The notes under the pieces were generated by a model. The model was not told where the DNA came from, did not search any database, and saw only the letters and a list, made by a program, of their open reading frames with translations. This document shows positions 43,514 to 52,555 of a stretch of DNA of 64,000 nucleotides, piece by piece. Both the position numbers and the translations under genes were made by a program. How positions within the stretch are numbered: position 1 is the stretch's first letter; every line of letters begins with the position of its first letter. Origin of the DNA: Emticicia sp051209875 (lineage in GTDB: Bacteria > Bacteroidota > Bacteroidia > Cytophagales > Spirosomataceae). The stretch covers positions 1,736,001 to 1,800,000 of the forward strand of contig NZ_JBNTQY010000001.1 in the NCBI RefSeq assembly GCF_051209875.1. Reading direction: 5' to 3'.

Positions 43514-44887
43514 TTATTCAAAAACTTCCGAAATCCTTCTATTTTGTAAGATACTTCTATTGAAAACGATTTCTTTGTGAGTTTTTTCAATGTTTTCTAC
43601 TTTAAACTTATTTACCCCAACCATTATTTTGCCATTTTGAAGTGATTTTAACTTTGCTTGATAAGATTTCTCTATTTCTGTTTGGATGAAACCCTGTGCA
43701 TAAGCCTCTATAATCCCTCCCATTGTTTCCACTTTTAAAAATAAATCCCAAGCAGAAGTAGCCAGTTGATAGGTGAGATTTTCAATATAGTATGAACCTG
43801 CTGCTGGGTCTTTGGTTTTGTCCAGATGAGCCTCTTCTTTCATTAAAATAGAGACATTTTTGGCAATTCTTTCTCCAAAATCTGACTTTTGACCTGTTTC
43901 TAAAACTGAGTCATAAGGTAGAGTCGTCAAAGAATCACAACCTCCCATTGTTGCTGACATAGCTTCGGTTGTAGCTCTCAACATATTCGTATAAGGACTA
44001 AGTGTTGAATCATAAAAACTGGAAGTTTGACAGTGAATCATACAATTTGAAGCAAAGAGAGCACTATTATATGATTCGCCAATTTTTGACCATAAATACC
44101 TTAACGCACGAAGTTTGGCTATTTCAACAAAGTAATTGGTGCCAATAGAAACAGAAAATTCAAGTTTTGAAATAATTTGATCAATGGATAAGCCCAAATT
44201 GGTAAGTTTATCTAAATAAGAAACTGCCGAAGCGAGCGTGAAAGCCAATTCTTGTACAGCATTTGCACCTGCGTTGTGAAAGCTATGAGAATCTATGGTA
44301 ATGGTTCGGAATGCTGGATAATCATGGGTTTGATTGATAATATTTTTTGTACTTTCCCAAGTACTCTCTTCTATTAATTTTGATTCCGATGAAAAATATT
44401 CGGTCAATCTATCGGTAGTAAGGCCACCTTTGGGTTGATAATGAATGAATTTTTTAAGATTTGTTAATAAAGTCTCTTGGTAAGTCGTTTTAAAGTAGAT
44501 AGGTGTTTCACTCAACTTAATGTTGTATAAAAGTTTCACTAAGTCTTGTTCTGAAATATCTGAAGTTCCGAAATCAATAATTATGGCATCTATTCCTTTT
44601 TTTAAATAGTTGATAATCAAAGAATTAGTTTCTTTTGGACTAGCGTATGTTATTAACAACCGATTCTGCCAGCTTGTTGAATTTTTGTTTTTCTGAGCTT
44701 CTTGAATCGCTTGTATAGGTATATTTTTTAAATCCTCCTCGGCATAGTAAGGAAAAATATCAAAACCTTCTAAAGATTGCCAAACGAGAGTTTCGTTGAA
44801 ATTTTTTCCTTTCAAATCTTTCATTGCTTGGGCGAACCAAGCTTCTTTTGTGATTGTTGGAAATTCGAGGAATAAATTTTGATTCAT
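43514..44887 (-). CDS. mutA: Methylmalonyl-CoA mutase small (beta) subunit
   Basis: 457 residues, shorter than the roughly 620 of many MutA proteins. It has the TIM-barrel region only (DYPAFRTITIDSHSFHNAGA, FSVSIGTNYFVEIAKLRALR, TMGGCDSLTTLPYD, AAGSYYIENLTYQLA) and lacks a C-terminal B12-type domain, which would be degenerate in this subunit anyway. With the MutB catalytic subunit it converts methylmalonyl-CoA to succinyl-CoA. mutB is not adjacent. It pairs metabolically with the carboxylase beta subunit at 47951. Confidence 0.9.
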   Translation of the reverse strand: MNQNLFLEFPTITKEAWFAQAMKDLKGKNFNETLVWQSLEGFDIFPYYAEEDLKNIPIQAIQEAQKNKNSTSWQNRLLITYASPKETNSLIINYLKKGIDAIIIDFGTSDISEQDLVKLLYNIKLSETPIYFKTTYQETLLTNLKKFIHYQPKGGLTTDRLTEYFSSESKLIEESTWESTKNIINQTHDYPAFRTITIDSHSFHNAGANAVQELAFTLASAVSYLDKLTNLGLSIDQIISKLEFSVSIGTNYFVEIAKLRALRYLWSKIGESYNSALFASNCMIHCQTSSFYDSTLSPYTNMLRATTEAMSATMGGCDSLTTLPYDSVLETGQKSDFGERIAKNVSILMKEEAHLDKTKDPAAGSYYIENLTYQLATSAWDLFLKVETMGGIIEAYAQGFIQTEIEKSYQAKLKSLQNGKIMVGVNKFKVENIEKTHKEIVFNRSILQNRRISEVFE

Positions 44888-45041
44888 ATTATGAAATTGT
44901 ATTTTTCAAAGATGATATTATTAATTAATCAGTAAATGTAAAATTAACATTTGTACTTTTATTAGACAAATTTAATTTGGAAAAATATTGTTTGAGAATT
45001 ACTTTGAAAATCCATTAAAAATCTCAAAATTCACTTTACGG

Positions 45042-45067
45042 TTGGGTCAAAATTTTTGTTATCTTTG
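45042..45067 (+). promoter_or_regulatory. Putative dnaA promoter
   Basis: TTG at 45042-45044 and TATCTTTG at 45060-45067 (TAnnTTTG consensus) with 15 bases between; the ATG is 27 bases on. The spacer is shorter than typical. Confidence 0.5.
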
Positions 45068-45094
45068 CAACCCTTTTGAATCTGACTATTATTA

Positions 45095-46552
45095 ATGACT
45101 GTTTTAGAAACCCCCAAAACTCCAACTATAAACGTGCAACGTGAGGTAGATATCGTGTGGCAGAACTGCCTTAAAATGATTCGGGAGAGTATCTCTGAAC
45201 AAAGTTATAAAACTTGGTTCGAGCCTATTGTGCCTGCTAAGTTGGAAGGAAAGAAACTGACTATCCAAGTACCAAGCCAATTCTTTTATGAATGGCTTGA
45301 AGAAAATTATGTGCATTTATTACGCAAATCCTTAGATTATGCCATTGGCAGAGATGGCATGTTAGAATATTCGATTGTCATTGATAGCGGAAATCGCCAA
45401 AGAAACGAACCACAGATTGCGGTCAATATGCCGCCAGTCAATAATCCGCAATATGCCAAACCTGATAATCCTAATGCTGATGTCGTAAAGAACCCTTTTC
45501 AAATGAAAGATTTGGATTCGTTGAGCCTTGATTCCTACCTCAACCCCAATTATACATTTGATAATTATATTGAAGGCGATTGTAATCGTTTGGCAAGAGC
45601 TGCTGGCTATGCGGTTGCCTCAAAACCTGGTGTTACTTCTTTCAATCCACTGATGATTTATGGAAGTGTTGGACTTGGAAAAACGCATTTAGTACAAGCT
45701 ATTGGTAATTTTATGAAAAATAAAGCCAATGGAAAGTTTGTATTATATGTGTCTTCTGAAAAGTTTACAAGTCAATATATTAATGCCATTAGAAATAATA
45801 GTTTGCAAGATTTCATGAGTTTTTATATGCAAATTGATATTTTGATTATTGATGATGTACAGTTTTTGGCAGGAAAAGAGAAAACCCAAGAAACATTTTT
45901 TCATATTTTTAATCACTTGCATCAATCGGGCAAGCAGATTGTCATGACTTCCGACCGACCACCACGTGAGTTGGAAGGTGTAGAAGATCGTTTACTTTCA
46001 CGTTTCAAATGGGGCTTGACGGCCGATTTACAAACCCCAGATTTTGAAACCCGTATTGCCATTATTCAGAAAAAAGTGCAAGCAGAAGGCATTTCGATTG
46101 ATTATGAAGTAATTGAATATTTAGCACATAGTGTTGATACAAATGTGCGTGAGTTGGAAGGCGTAATGATTTCACTTTTAGCACAAGCTTCGCTCACTCG
46201 TCGTGAAATTGATTTGGATTTAGCCAAAATTACACTTCGTCATTTGGTCAAAGATTCTGAGCGAGAAGTAACTGTTGATACCATTATTGAGGCAATAACT
46301 GAACATTATAAGGTTAGAACGCCAGACTTGAAAGGGAAAAGCCGCTTACGTGAGATAGTATTGCCTCGTCAGGTAGCTATGTATTTAGCCAAAGAATTAA
46401 CGAATCTTTCGTTAAAATCAATTGGTTATCATTTTGGTGGACGTGACCATAGTACAGTCATTCATGCTATTCAAACGGTCAATGATTTGATGGATACGGA
46501 CAAAGAAATCAGTAGTGCAGTTACCAAACTTTTGAAAATGTTTAGAAAGTAA
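45095..46552 (+). CDS. dnaA: Chromosomal replication initiator DnaA
   Basis: 485 residues. Domain I is at the N-terminus (VWQNCLKMIRESISEQSYKT, WFEPI), then a short variable domain II. Domain III is the AAA+ module with Walker A GSVGLGKT at residues 190-197, Walker B ILIIDDVQFLAG and a VEDRLLSRFKWG arginine finger; domain IV ends with GGRDHSTVIHAI, the DNA-binding signature. It unwinds the origin in its ATP form. The 207 bases upstream hold no clear DnaA box, so the origin may be elsewhere. Confidence 0.98.
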   Translation: MTVLETPKTPTINVQREVDIVWQNCLKMIRESISEQSYKTWFEPIVPAKLEGKKLTIQVPSQFFYEWLEENYVHLLRKSLDYAIGRDGMLEYSIVIDSGNRQRNEPQIAVNMPPVNNPQYAKPDNPNADVVKNPFQMKDLDSLSLDSYLNPNYTFDNYIEGDCNRLARAAGYAVASKPGVTSFNPLMIYGSVGLGKTHLVQAIGNFMKNKANGKFVLYVSSEKFTSQYINAIRNNSLQDFMSFYMQIDILIIDDVQFLAGKEKTQETFFHIFNHLHQSGKQIVMTSDRPPRELEGVEDRLLSRFKWGLTADLQTPDFETRIAIIQKKVQAEGISIDYEVIEYLAHSVDTNVRELEGVMISLLAQASLTRREIDLDLAKITLRHLVKDSEREVTVDTIIEAITEHYKVRTPDLKGKSRLREIVLPRQVAMYLAKELTNLSLKSIGYHFGGRDHSTVIHAIQTVNDLMDTDKEISSAVTKLLKMFRK

Positions 46553-46579
46553 TTTTAAATTTTGATATAGAAAATACCC

Positions 46580-47467
46580 ATGAAACGTATTATATTTCTT
46601 TTGATTTTAACAATTCACTTGCAATCTTACGCTCAAATTGATCAATTAAAAACCCAAATCGAGCAAATTACGAGAGACAAAAAAGCCAAAGTTGGTGTGG
46701 CGATATTAGACTTTAATGGAAAAGATTCATTAACCATTCATGGAAATGGACATTTTCCAATGCAAAGTGTTTTTAAATACCATTTGGCATTGGCGGTTTT
46801 GAACCAAGTTGATAAAGGGAAGTTTTCTTTAAATCAGAAGATATTTGTGAAAAAATCTGAATTAAAACCTAATTGGTGGAGTCCGCTTCATGATAAATAC
46901 CCCAACGGTGATGTCAATTTACCTTTGAGCGAATTGCTTAGTTTTACAGTTTCACAAAGTGATAATAATGGGTGTGATATTTTGTTTAAATTGGTGGGGG
47001 GGCCTAAAAAAGTAAATGACTATATTCATTCTTTGGGCATCAAAGATGTGGCGATTTTGACAAATGAAGAAACAATGCAAGCTGATTGGAATGTGCAATA
47101 TACTAATTTTAGTACACCTTTAGCTGCGGCGAAATTGCTTGAAAAATTTCACAAAAACCATATTTTATCTAAAGCAAGTCAAGATTTTCTTTGGAAAACG
47201 ATGGTAGAAACCACCACAGGCTCGACGAAAATAAAGGCTTTATTACCTAAAAATGCCATTCTTGCTCATAAAACTGGCTGGTCAGGTACAAACAAAGAAG
47301 GACTGACGGGAGCTACAAATGACATTGGTATTATAACTTTGCCTAATGGAAAACAATTTGCCATTGCAATTTTTGTTACAAATTCAATGGAAAAAGAGGC
47401 AACTAATGATCGTATGATTGCCGAAATTGGAAAAGTAACTTACGATTACTTCCTATTAAAGAAATAA
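46580..47467 (+). CDS. Class A beta-lactamase (subclass A2-like)
   Basis: 295 residues with a signal peptide ending at AQ (residues 1-19). All active-site motifs are present: SVFK at 63-66 (catalytic Ser and Lys), SDN at 127-129, a Glu in NEETMQADW near 163 (deacylating Glu region), and KTG at 231-233. The sequence near the Glu has the E-x-x-M-x-A-D form of the subclass that includes PER and CfxA-type enzymes, common in Bacteroidota. Periplasmic hydrolysis of beta-lactams is expected. It follows dnaA by 27 bases and precedes a YjbR-type gene by 2; no mobile-element signs surround it. Confidence 0.93.
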   Translation: MKRIIFLLILTIHLQSYAQIDQLKTQIEQITRDKKAKVGVAILDFNGKDSLTIHGNGHFPMQSVFKYHLALAVLNQVDKGKFSLNQKIFVKKSELKPNWWSPLHDKYPNGDVNLPLSELLSFTVSQSDNNGCDILFKLVGGPKKVNDYIHSLGIKDVAILTNEETMQADWNVQYTNFSTPLAAAKLLEKFHKNHILSKASQDFLWKTMVETTTGSTKIKALLPKNAILAHKTGWSGTNKEGLTGATNDIGIITLPNGKQFAIAIFVTNSMEKEATNDRMIAEIGKVTYDYFLLKK

Positions 47468-47469
47468 TC

Positions 47470-47823
47470 ATGACATCTCAAAAAGTAAGAGAAATGGCTC
47501 TTTCGTTGGATGAAGTAGAGGAATTGCCACATTTTGAAAAAGCTTCTTTTCGTATCAATAACAAGATATTTGCTACACTTAACGAAAAATACAAACGTGC
47601 CACATTGAAATTGTCAGAAAATGACCAATACGTTTTTTCACTTTATGGTGATAAAACTATTGTATATCCCGTACCAAACAAATGGGGCAAACAAGGTTGG
47701 ACAAACTTTAACTTGGAAAGTTTGGATGAAGAATTTCTCAGAGATGCTCTCATCGCTGCTTATTGTGAAGTAGCTCCTAAAAAACTTTCAGCCAAATATC
47801 TAAATGATGGATTCGAGATATGA
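47470..47823 (+). CDS. MmcQ/YjbR-family small protein
   Basis: 117 residues. EELPHFEKASFRINNKIFAT, then VYPVPNKWGKQGWTNFNLE and LIAAYCEVAPKKLSAKY, match the MmcQ/YjbR double-wing DNA-binding fold with the conserved W-G-x-x-G-W-T block. Function in this family is unestablished. It begins 2 bases after the beta-lactamase gene, so the two are probably one transcript with dnaA or from an internal promoter. Confidence 0.85.
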   Translation: MTSQKVREMALSLDEVEELPHFEKASFRINNKIFATLNEKYKRATLKLSENDQYVFSLYGDKTIVYPVPNKWGKQGWTNFNLESLDEEFLRDALIAAYCEVAPKKLSAKYLNDGFEI

Positions 47824-47872
47824 GATACGAGATTCAAGATACGAGATATGAGATACGAGATATGAGATAGAA
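47821..47872. repeat. Degenerate GAGATAYGA short tandem repeat
   Basis: The words GAGATACGA and GAGATATGA alternate about five times in 47821-47872, immediately after the YjbR stop. This is a simple repeat without coding function. Confidence 0.75.
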
Positions 47873-47893
47873 TGATTCGGAATATAAGATTTA

Positions 47894-47924
47894 AGATTCG
47901 AGAAAAAACAATTTTCTCGAATCT
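47894..47924. terminator. Hairpin between YjbR and pccB genes
   Basis: AGATTCGAGAAAA (47894-47906) pairs exactly with 47912-47924 around a 5-base loop. It lies between convergent genes and can serve both directions. Confidence 0.8.
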
Positions 47925-47950
47925 CTTATCCAGTATCTCACTACTAATTT

Positions 47951-49510
47951 CTACAACGGAATATTCCCATGTTTTTTTCGAGGCAAAGTTGCCACTTTAT
48001 TCTCAAGCATTTTAAAGGCTTTCAATAGTTTTTCACGCGTATCTTCTGGATTAATCACCTCGTCAATGTAGCCTCTATGAGCAGCTTTGTAAGGGTTAGC
48101 AAATTTCTCAGTGTATTCATCCACTTTATTTTGTAATTCGGCTTTTGGGTCTTCAGCTTCCATAATTTCTTTTCTAAAAATAATTTCTGCCGCTCCTGCT
48201 GCCCCCATTACTGCAATTTCGGCACTCGTCCACGCATAGTTCATATCAGCACCAATGTGCTTTGAATTCATCACACAATAGGCTCCACCATAAGCTTTGC
48301 GAGTTATAACCGTGATACGTGGCACAGTGGCTTCGCAGATAGCATACAATAGCTTTGCACCATGTGAGATGATGCCGTGCCATTCTTGGTCGGTGCCGGG
48401 CAAAAAACCTGGTACATCTTCTAAAACTAATAAAGGAATATTGAAACAATCACAAAAACGGACAAATCTTGCACCTTTCAAACTTGCATTGATGTCTAAG
48501 ACACCTGCCAAAACCGCTGGTTGATTTCCCAAAATACCAATGCTTCGTCCACCGATGCGGGCAAAGCCTACCACGATATTTTCGGCAAAATATTTATGAA
48601 CTTCAAAGAAACTATCCTCATCTACTAATTGCTCAATCACCTCTCGCATATCGTAAGGCTGATTGGGATTTTCAGGCATTATTTTAAGTAATTCAGGTCG
48701 TTTTTCATTGCCATTCGACTCATAATGAACAAAAGGAGCTTGTTCTTCGCAGTTTGATGGTATATAGCTGAATAGTTTTTTGATATCGTTAATACACTGT
48801 ACTTCATTTGGTGACACAAATTGCGTGACGCCAGATTTGGTGGCATGGGTCATTGCTCCTCCTAATTCTTCGGAAGTCACATCTTCATGTGTAACGGTTT
48901 TAACAACATTGGGCCCTGTAACGAACATATAAGAAGTGTTTTCAACCATGAAAACATAATCGGTGAGGGCAGGGGAGTAAACAGCACCACCAGCACATGG
49001 TCCCATAATAGCTGAAAGTTGAGGAATTACACCTGAAGCTAAAGTATTTCTATAAAAAATATCGGCATAACCTGCCAATGAATTAACTCCTTCTTGAATT
49101 CTTGCCCCACCTGAATCATTTAATCCAATGACAGCTGCTCCGTTTTTCATAGCCATATCCATGATTTTGCAGATTTTTTCGGCATAAGTTTCAGACAAGG
49201 AACCACCAAAAACAGTGAAGTCTTGTGCAAAAACATAAACTAACCTTCCTGCTATTGTTCCATATCCTGTAACCACACCATCACCTAAGTAATATTCTTT
49301 ATCAAGTCCAAAATCTTTGCTTCGGTGCATTACAAACTTACCAATTTCTTCAAAAGAGCCTTCATCGAGAAGCAATTCGATACGTTCACGGGCAGTAAGT
49401 TTGCCTTTTTTATGTTGAGCTTCAATACGTTTTTCACCACCGCCTTGCAAAGCTTCAGCATTTTTAAGATCAAGAATTTGTAGTTTGTCAGAAGTCGATT
49501 TTGATAGCAT
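47951..49510 (-). CDS. pccB: Acyl-CoA (propionyl-CoA) carboxylase beta subunit, carboxyltransferase
   Basis: 519 residues, the usual size for biotin-dependent acyl-CoA carboxyltransferase subunits. The acyl-CoA and biotin halves are both present: INSLAGYADIFYRNTLASGV, GPCAGGAVYSPALTDYVFMV, and FIRSFGGAAYCVMNSKH-type sequence near residue 410 (AYGGAYCVMNSKHIGADMNY). It transfers CO2 from biotin to propionyl-CoA, giving methylmalonyl-CoA, the substrate of the MutA/MutB mutase. The alpha biotin carboxylase subunit is not adjacent. Propionyl over acetyl specificity is inferred from similarity and from mutA nearby. Confidence 0.92.
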   Translation of the reverse strand: MLSKSTSDKLQILDLKNAEALQGGGEKRIEAQHKKGKLTARERIELLLDEGSFEEIGKFVMHRSKDFGLDKEYYLGDGVVTGYGTIAGRLVYVFAQDFTVFGGSLSETYAEKICKIMDMAMKNGAAVIGLNDSGGARIQEGVNSLAGYADIFYRNTLASGVIPQLSAIMGPCAGGAVYSPALTDYVFMVENTSYMFVTGPNVVKTVTHEDVTSEELGGAMTHATKSGVTQFVSPNEVQCINDIKKLFSYIPSNCEEQAPFVHYESNGNEKRPELLKIMPENPNQPYDMREVIEQLVDEDSFFEVHKYFAENIVVGFARIGGRSIGILGNQPAVLAGVLDINASLKGARFVRFCDCFNIPLLVLEDVPGFLPGTDQEWHGIISHGAKLLYAICEATVPRITVITRKAYGGAYCVMNSKHIGADMNYAWTSAEIAVMGAAGAAEIIFRKEIMEAEDPKAELQNKVDEYTEKFANPYKAAHRGYIDEVINPEDTREKLLKAFKMLENKVATLPRKKHGNIPL

Positions 49511-49555
49511 TTTATTATTATCCAGTTATTTGAACAAATCTAAGAAAAACTAAAA

Positions 49556-49585
49556 CAAAATGACGAGTTGTGGCTCGTCATTTTG
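49556..49585. terminator. Hairpin between the two-component operon and pccB
   Basis: CAAAATGACGAG (49556-49567) pairs exactly with CTCGTCATTTTG (49574-49585), loop of 6. It lies between the response-regulator stop and the pccB start on the same strand, so it likely ends the regulator transcript. Confidence 0.8.
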
Positions 49586-49750
49586 CTTTTTTCTTGCTAA
49601 AAAGAAATAGATTTCTGCAAATGTAGAATGCAGAATGAAGAATACAGAATATAAAATGCTGATTGTCAGTAAATTATATTTATTTTTCTTTTGAACGTAA
49701 TGGCTGCTATTGGTACATTAAACATTAGTCATTTTGCATTATTCATTAAA

Positions 49751-50491
49751 TTAAAGGCTCATCAAATCCTTGAATTTAATTGCTTGTCGGCGAGAGATTT
49801 CAATTTTTTCAATTGCCGAACTTCTTTCGGGCGTTTTTAGGGTTACCAAAAGTCCACCAGAAAACCAAGGTTCAATCTTATCAATCCAAGCTAAATTGAT
49901 GATATGTTTACGATTCGCTCTAAAATATATTTTTGGATCGAGACGTTCTTCGAGGCTATTTAAGGATTTTAAAATCATTGGTTTTTGGTCATCAAAATGC
50001 AAACGCACATAATTTCCCATTGATTCAAATAAACGTACTTTTCCAAGTTTAACAAACCAGCATTTTTCGCCATCTTTCACAAAAACTTGGTCGGTCTCTC
50101 CCAATAGCTTGATTCCTTCTTTACGCTCGACCTCATGCAATTGTTCCTCTTCAACACGCTGAATGGCTTCGGCCAAGCGTTGCATATCAACAGGTTTCAT
50201 CAAATAATCAAGAGCATTGAATTCAAAGGCCTTGAGTGCATATTCATCATAAGCTGTAGTGAAAATCACCTCTGGAACTTTTCCTTCGATGGCTTCAAGT
50301 AACTGAAAACCATTTTTTCCTGGCATTTGAATGTCTAAAAAAAGCAAATCAGGTGAAAGTTCATCAATCAAATTTAATGCTTCATCTGCGTTGGCGGCTT
50401 CGCCTATGACTTCAATTTTAGGGAAATTTTCTAATAAACGACGCAATTCATTACGTGCCAATCTTTCGTCATCAATGATTAATGCTTTCAT
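49751..50491 (-). CDS. LytTR-family response regulator
   Basis: 246 residues. The receiver domain has the acidic DDE cluster (ALIIDDERLARNELRRLLEN), the phospho-acceptor Asp in PDLLFLDIQMPGKNGFQLL, and TAYDEYALKAFEFNALDYLM with a Lys. The C-terminal LytTR DNA-binding domain is CWFVKLGKVRLFESMGNYVR and RANRKHIINLAWID. It is the partner of the histidine kinase 48 bases upstream and would bind promoters when phosphorylated. Targets are unknown. Confidence 0.93.
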   Translation of the reverse strand: MKALIIDDERLARNELRRLLENFPKIEVIGEAANADEALNLIDELSPDLLFLDIQMPGKNGFQLLEAIEGKVPEVIFTTAYDEYALKAFEFNALDYLMKPVDMQRLAEAIQRVEEEQLHEVERKEGIKLLGETDQVFVKDGEKCWFVKLGKVRLFESMGNYVRLHFDDQKPMILKSLNSLEERLDPKIYFRANRKHIINLAWIDKIEPWFSGGLLVTLKTPERSSAIEKIEISRRQAIKFKDLMSL

Positions 50492-50539
50492 TATTTTAAT
50501 CAGTATATTGGTGAATTAATTAACCTTCAATTCAAAAAA

Positions 50540-51622
50540 TTATACTTTCAACTCAGTGTTGGCAGTAATAATATTTTTGTAATCTGTATTTTTTTCTGGA
50601 ATTGTAATTTCCGCACAAACAGTCAAATCATCTTCTTGATAAATCTTGAAACTTGCTTCATTACCAAATAAAATATCTAAGCGTTGTGTCGTATTTTTTA
50701 ACCCAAAACCACCTGACTCAGAATCAGATTCGGTGCTATAAAGTTGCCCTGTATTACGGATTTTAATGTACAACTTATCATTCGCTAAACTTGTGTTGAT
50801 TTCAATAAATCCCCAGCCAATGGCTTTTTGTACGCCATGTTTAATAGCATTTTCGACCAAAGTCTGTAACATCATTGGCGGCACTTGAATGCCCAATGTA
50901 TTGGCATCAATGTCCCATTTTGTTTGAAGACGTTCTTCATAACGTACTTTTTCAAGGGCAAGATAATCTTCAATGGTTCGCAATTCTTCTTTCAAAGAAA
51001 TGGTCGTTCGACGGTCGGCAATGAGTGAACTACGAAGAATATTGGATAATTGAGTAATCCCTTGTTGAGCTTTAGATGGGTCTTCAAGAACTAATGCCCT
51101 GATACTATTTAAGGCATTGAACATAAAGTGAGGATTCATTTGGGCCTTCAAAACTTTGGCTTCAGTTTCTTTTATGGAAGATTTTAGTTTTAACCCTTCT
51201 ATCTCTTTTTGTCTTTTTTCTTCTGAATAATGATAAAAAAGATAAATAAGCACCCAAACCAATAATGGTTTTGCTAAATTAATGAAATATTCAGTAGCTA
51301 AAATGGGCTTCTCACTTAGCAGTTGCCCTGTATATTTTGCATCTAAAGGAAGATTAAGAGCAACCAAAAGATCGGTCATCACAAAAACACCAAGCAATAC
51401 TCTAAGGGCGAGTTGATGAAGCGGAAGTACAATCCAATTATATTTTTTTACTATAAATCTGAAAGAATGAGTCAATAAAATTGCCAATAAGATATTTGCT
51501 AAGGCCTGGAGAATCATTTGGCTTTCATACCCAAATTGCAATGAGTAAGCAAATATCTCGTTGCAAAAGTATAATGTCCAGCCGACAACCTGAAAAATCC
51601 AATATAATTTATTCTTTTCCAT
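50540..51622 (-). CDS. LytS/YpdA-type sensor histidine kinase
   Basis: 360 residues. Four hydrophobic N-terminal helices (about residues 12-150) sense a membrane or cell-wall signal, then the His-kinase domain has MNPHFMFNALNSIRALV with the phospho-acceptor His, and the ATPase domain VPPMMLQTLVENAIKHGVQK and GGFGLKNTTQRLDILFG. It is paired with the LytTR regulator downstream. The ATG at 51622 is preferred over a GTG at 51625. Ligand unknown. Confidence 0.92.
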   Translation of the reverse strand: MEKNKLYWIFQVVGWTLYFCNEIFAYSLQFGYESQMILQALANILLAILLTHSFRFIVKKYNWIVLPLHQLALRVLLGVFVMTDLLVALNLPLDAKYTGQLLSEKPILATEYFINLAKPLLVWVLIYLFYHYSEEKRQKEIEGLKLKSSIKETEAKVLKAQMNPHFMFNALNSIRALVLEDPSKAQQGITQLSNILRSSLIADRRTTISLKEELRTIEDYLALEKVRYEERLQTKWDIDANTLGIQVPPMMLQTLVENAIKHGVQKAIGWGFIEINTSLANDKLYIKIRNTGQLYSTESDSESGGFGLKNTTQRLDILFGNEASFKIYQEDDLTVCAEITIPEKNTDYKNIITANTELKV

Positions 51623-51753
51623 CACTCTTCAAATTTCATACGTGCCATACGAAAGGTATTACGTTTTGTTGTAACATAAAAATATAAAAAACTTTCCCAG
51701 ATAGGAGTCTTTTATACATCAATGGAAATATGATTCTATAAACGGAAGTATTC

Positions 51754-52389
51754 TTAGACTGAAAGTTGCAGCAAATGAGCAGTATCATTGGCTTTTTCAA
51801 GATGAAAAGTCTTTTCTTCGTAAGAGTATACAAGTTTATACAGGCAAAGATTGGTATGCTCAAAAGCATCCATTTCGGCTAATGGTCTATTCAGTAAATG
51901 TGTTAAAATGATTCTGATAGCACGCCCGTGCATGGCCACTAAAATCGTTTTTTCTTCGGGGCGTGATAAAATAATATCTACTACAGGTTTTTGACGAGCC
52001 ACTACGTCATCTGGACTTTCACCCAAAGGAGCTGCTGGAATATCGGTTTTGCCTTTTCCCCAATTAGCTATTACTTCCAAATAGAACTCATCTTCGAGAT
52101 AATTCGGAGCTTTTCCTTCTTTCTCACCCCAACTTATTTCATTCAAGCCTTCGTGTTGTTCGTATGGAATAGAAAGGTTGATAAAATCTTGAACTGATTG
52201 AACTGTACGACGGAGTTTTGAAGTATAAATCTTATCGAAAGGAATATGTTGGTAAGCCTCAAAAAAGGCACGAGCTTGCGAGATACCTGTCTCATTAAGG
52301 TCAGAATCAATACCACTGCCTTGAACGACACCCATGCGATTAAACTCCGTTTCACCGTGTCGGATTAAGTAAATTGTTTTGGTAAGCAA
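51754..52389 (-). CDS. Histidine phosphatase-family (PhoE/GpmB-like) protein
   Basis: 211 residues. YLIRHGETEFNRMG holds the catalytic RHG, RRTVQSVQDF the distal Arg, LNEISWGEKEG, and VAMHGRAIRIIL the second His. The fold covers cofactor-dependent phosphoglycerate mutases and various phosphatases. The reading frame begins with TTG at 52389, since no in-frame ATG precedes the catalytic motif, so a rare start is likely. A substrate cannot be assigned. Confidence 0.88.
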   Translation of the reverse strand: MLTKTIYLIRHGETEFNRMGVVQGSGIDSDLNETGISQARAFFEAYQHIPFDKIYTSKLRRTVQSVQDFINLSIPYEQHEGLNEISWGEKEGKAPNYLEDEFYLEVIANWGKGKTDIPAAPLGESPDDVVARQKPVVDIILSRPEEKTILVAMHGRAIRIILTHLLNRPLAEMDAFEHTNLCLYKLVYSYEEKTFHLEKANDTAHLLQLSV

Positions 52390-52555
52390 AATATCAGTAT
52401 TTAAAATTGAAAGTCTCTAAAACAAACCTTAGTTTTAAGGTCTCAAACTCAATGAAGGTGCAAAATTACAAAAACTTCTGATTAAATCATTTAAGTGATT
52501 TTTCATAGAATTAATATTTTATCAATAATTCAAAAAAAAACTTAACACAAATAAA

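Noticed and set aside
47821..47872. Possible CRISPR or phage attachment repeat
   Set aside because: Words are short, degenerate and contiguous; no integrase or spacers.
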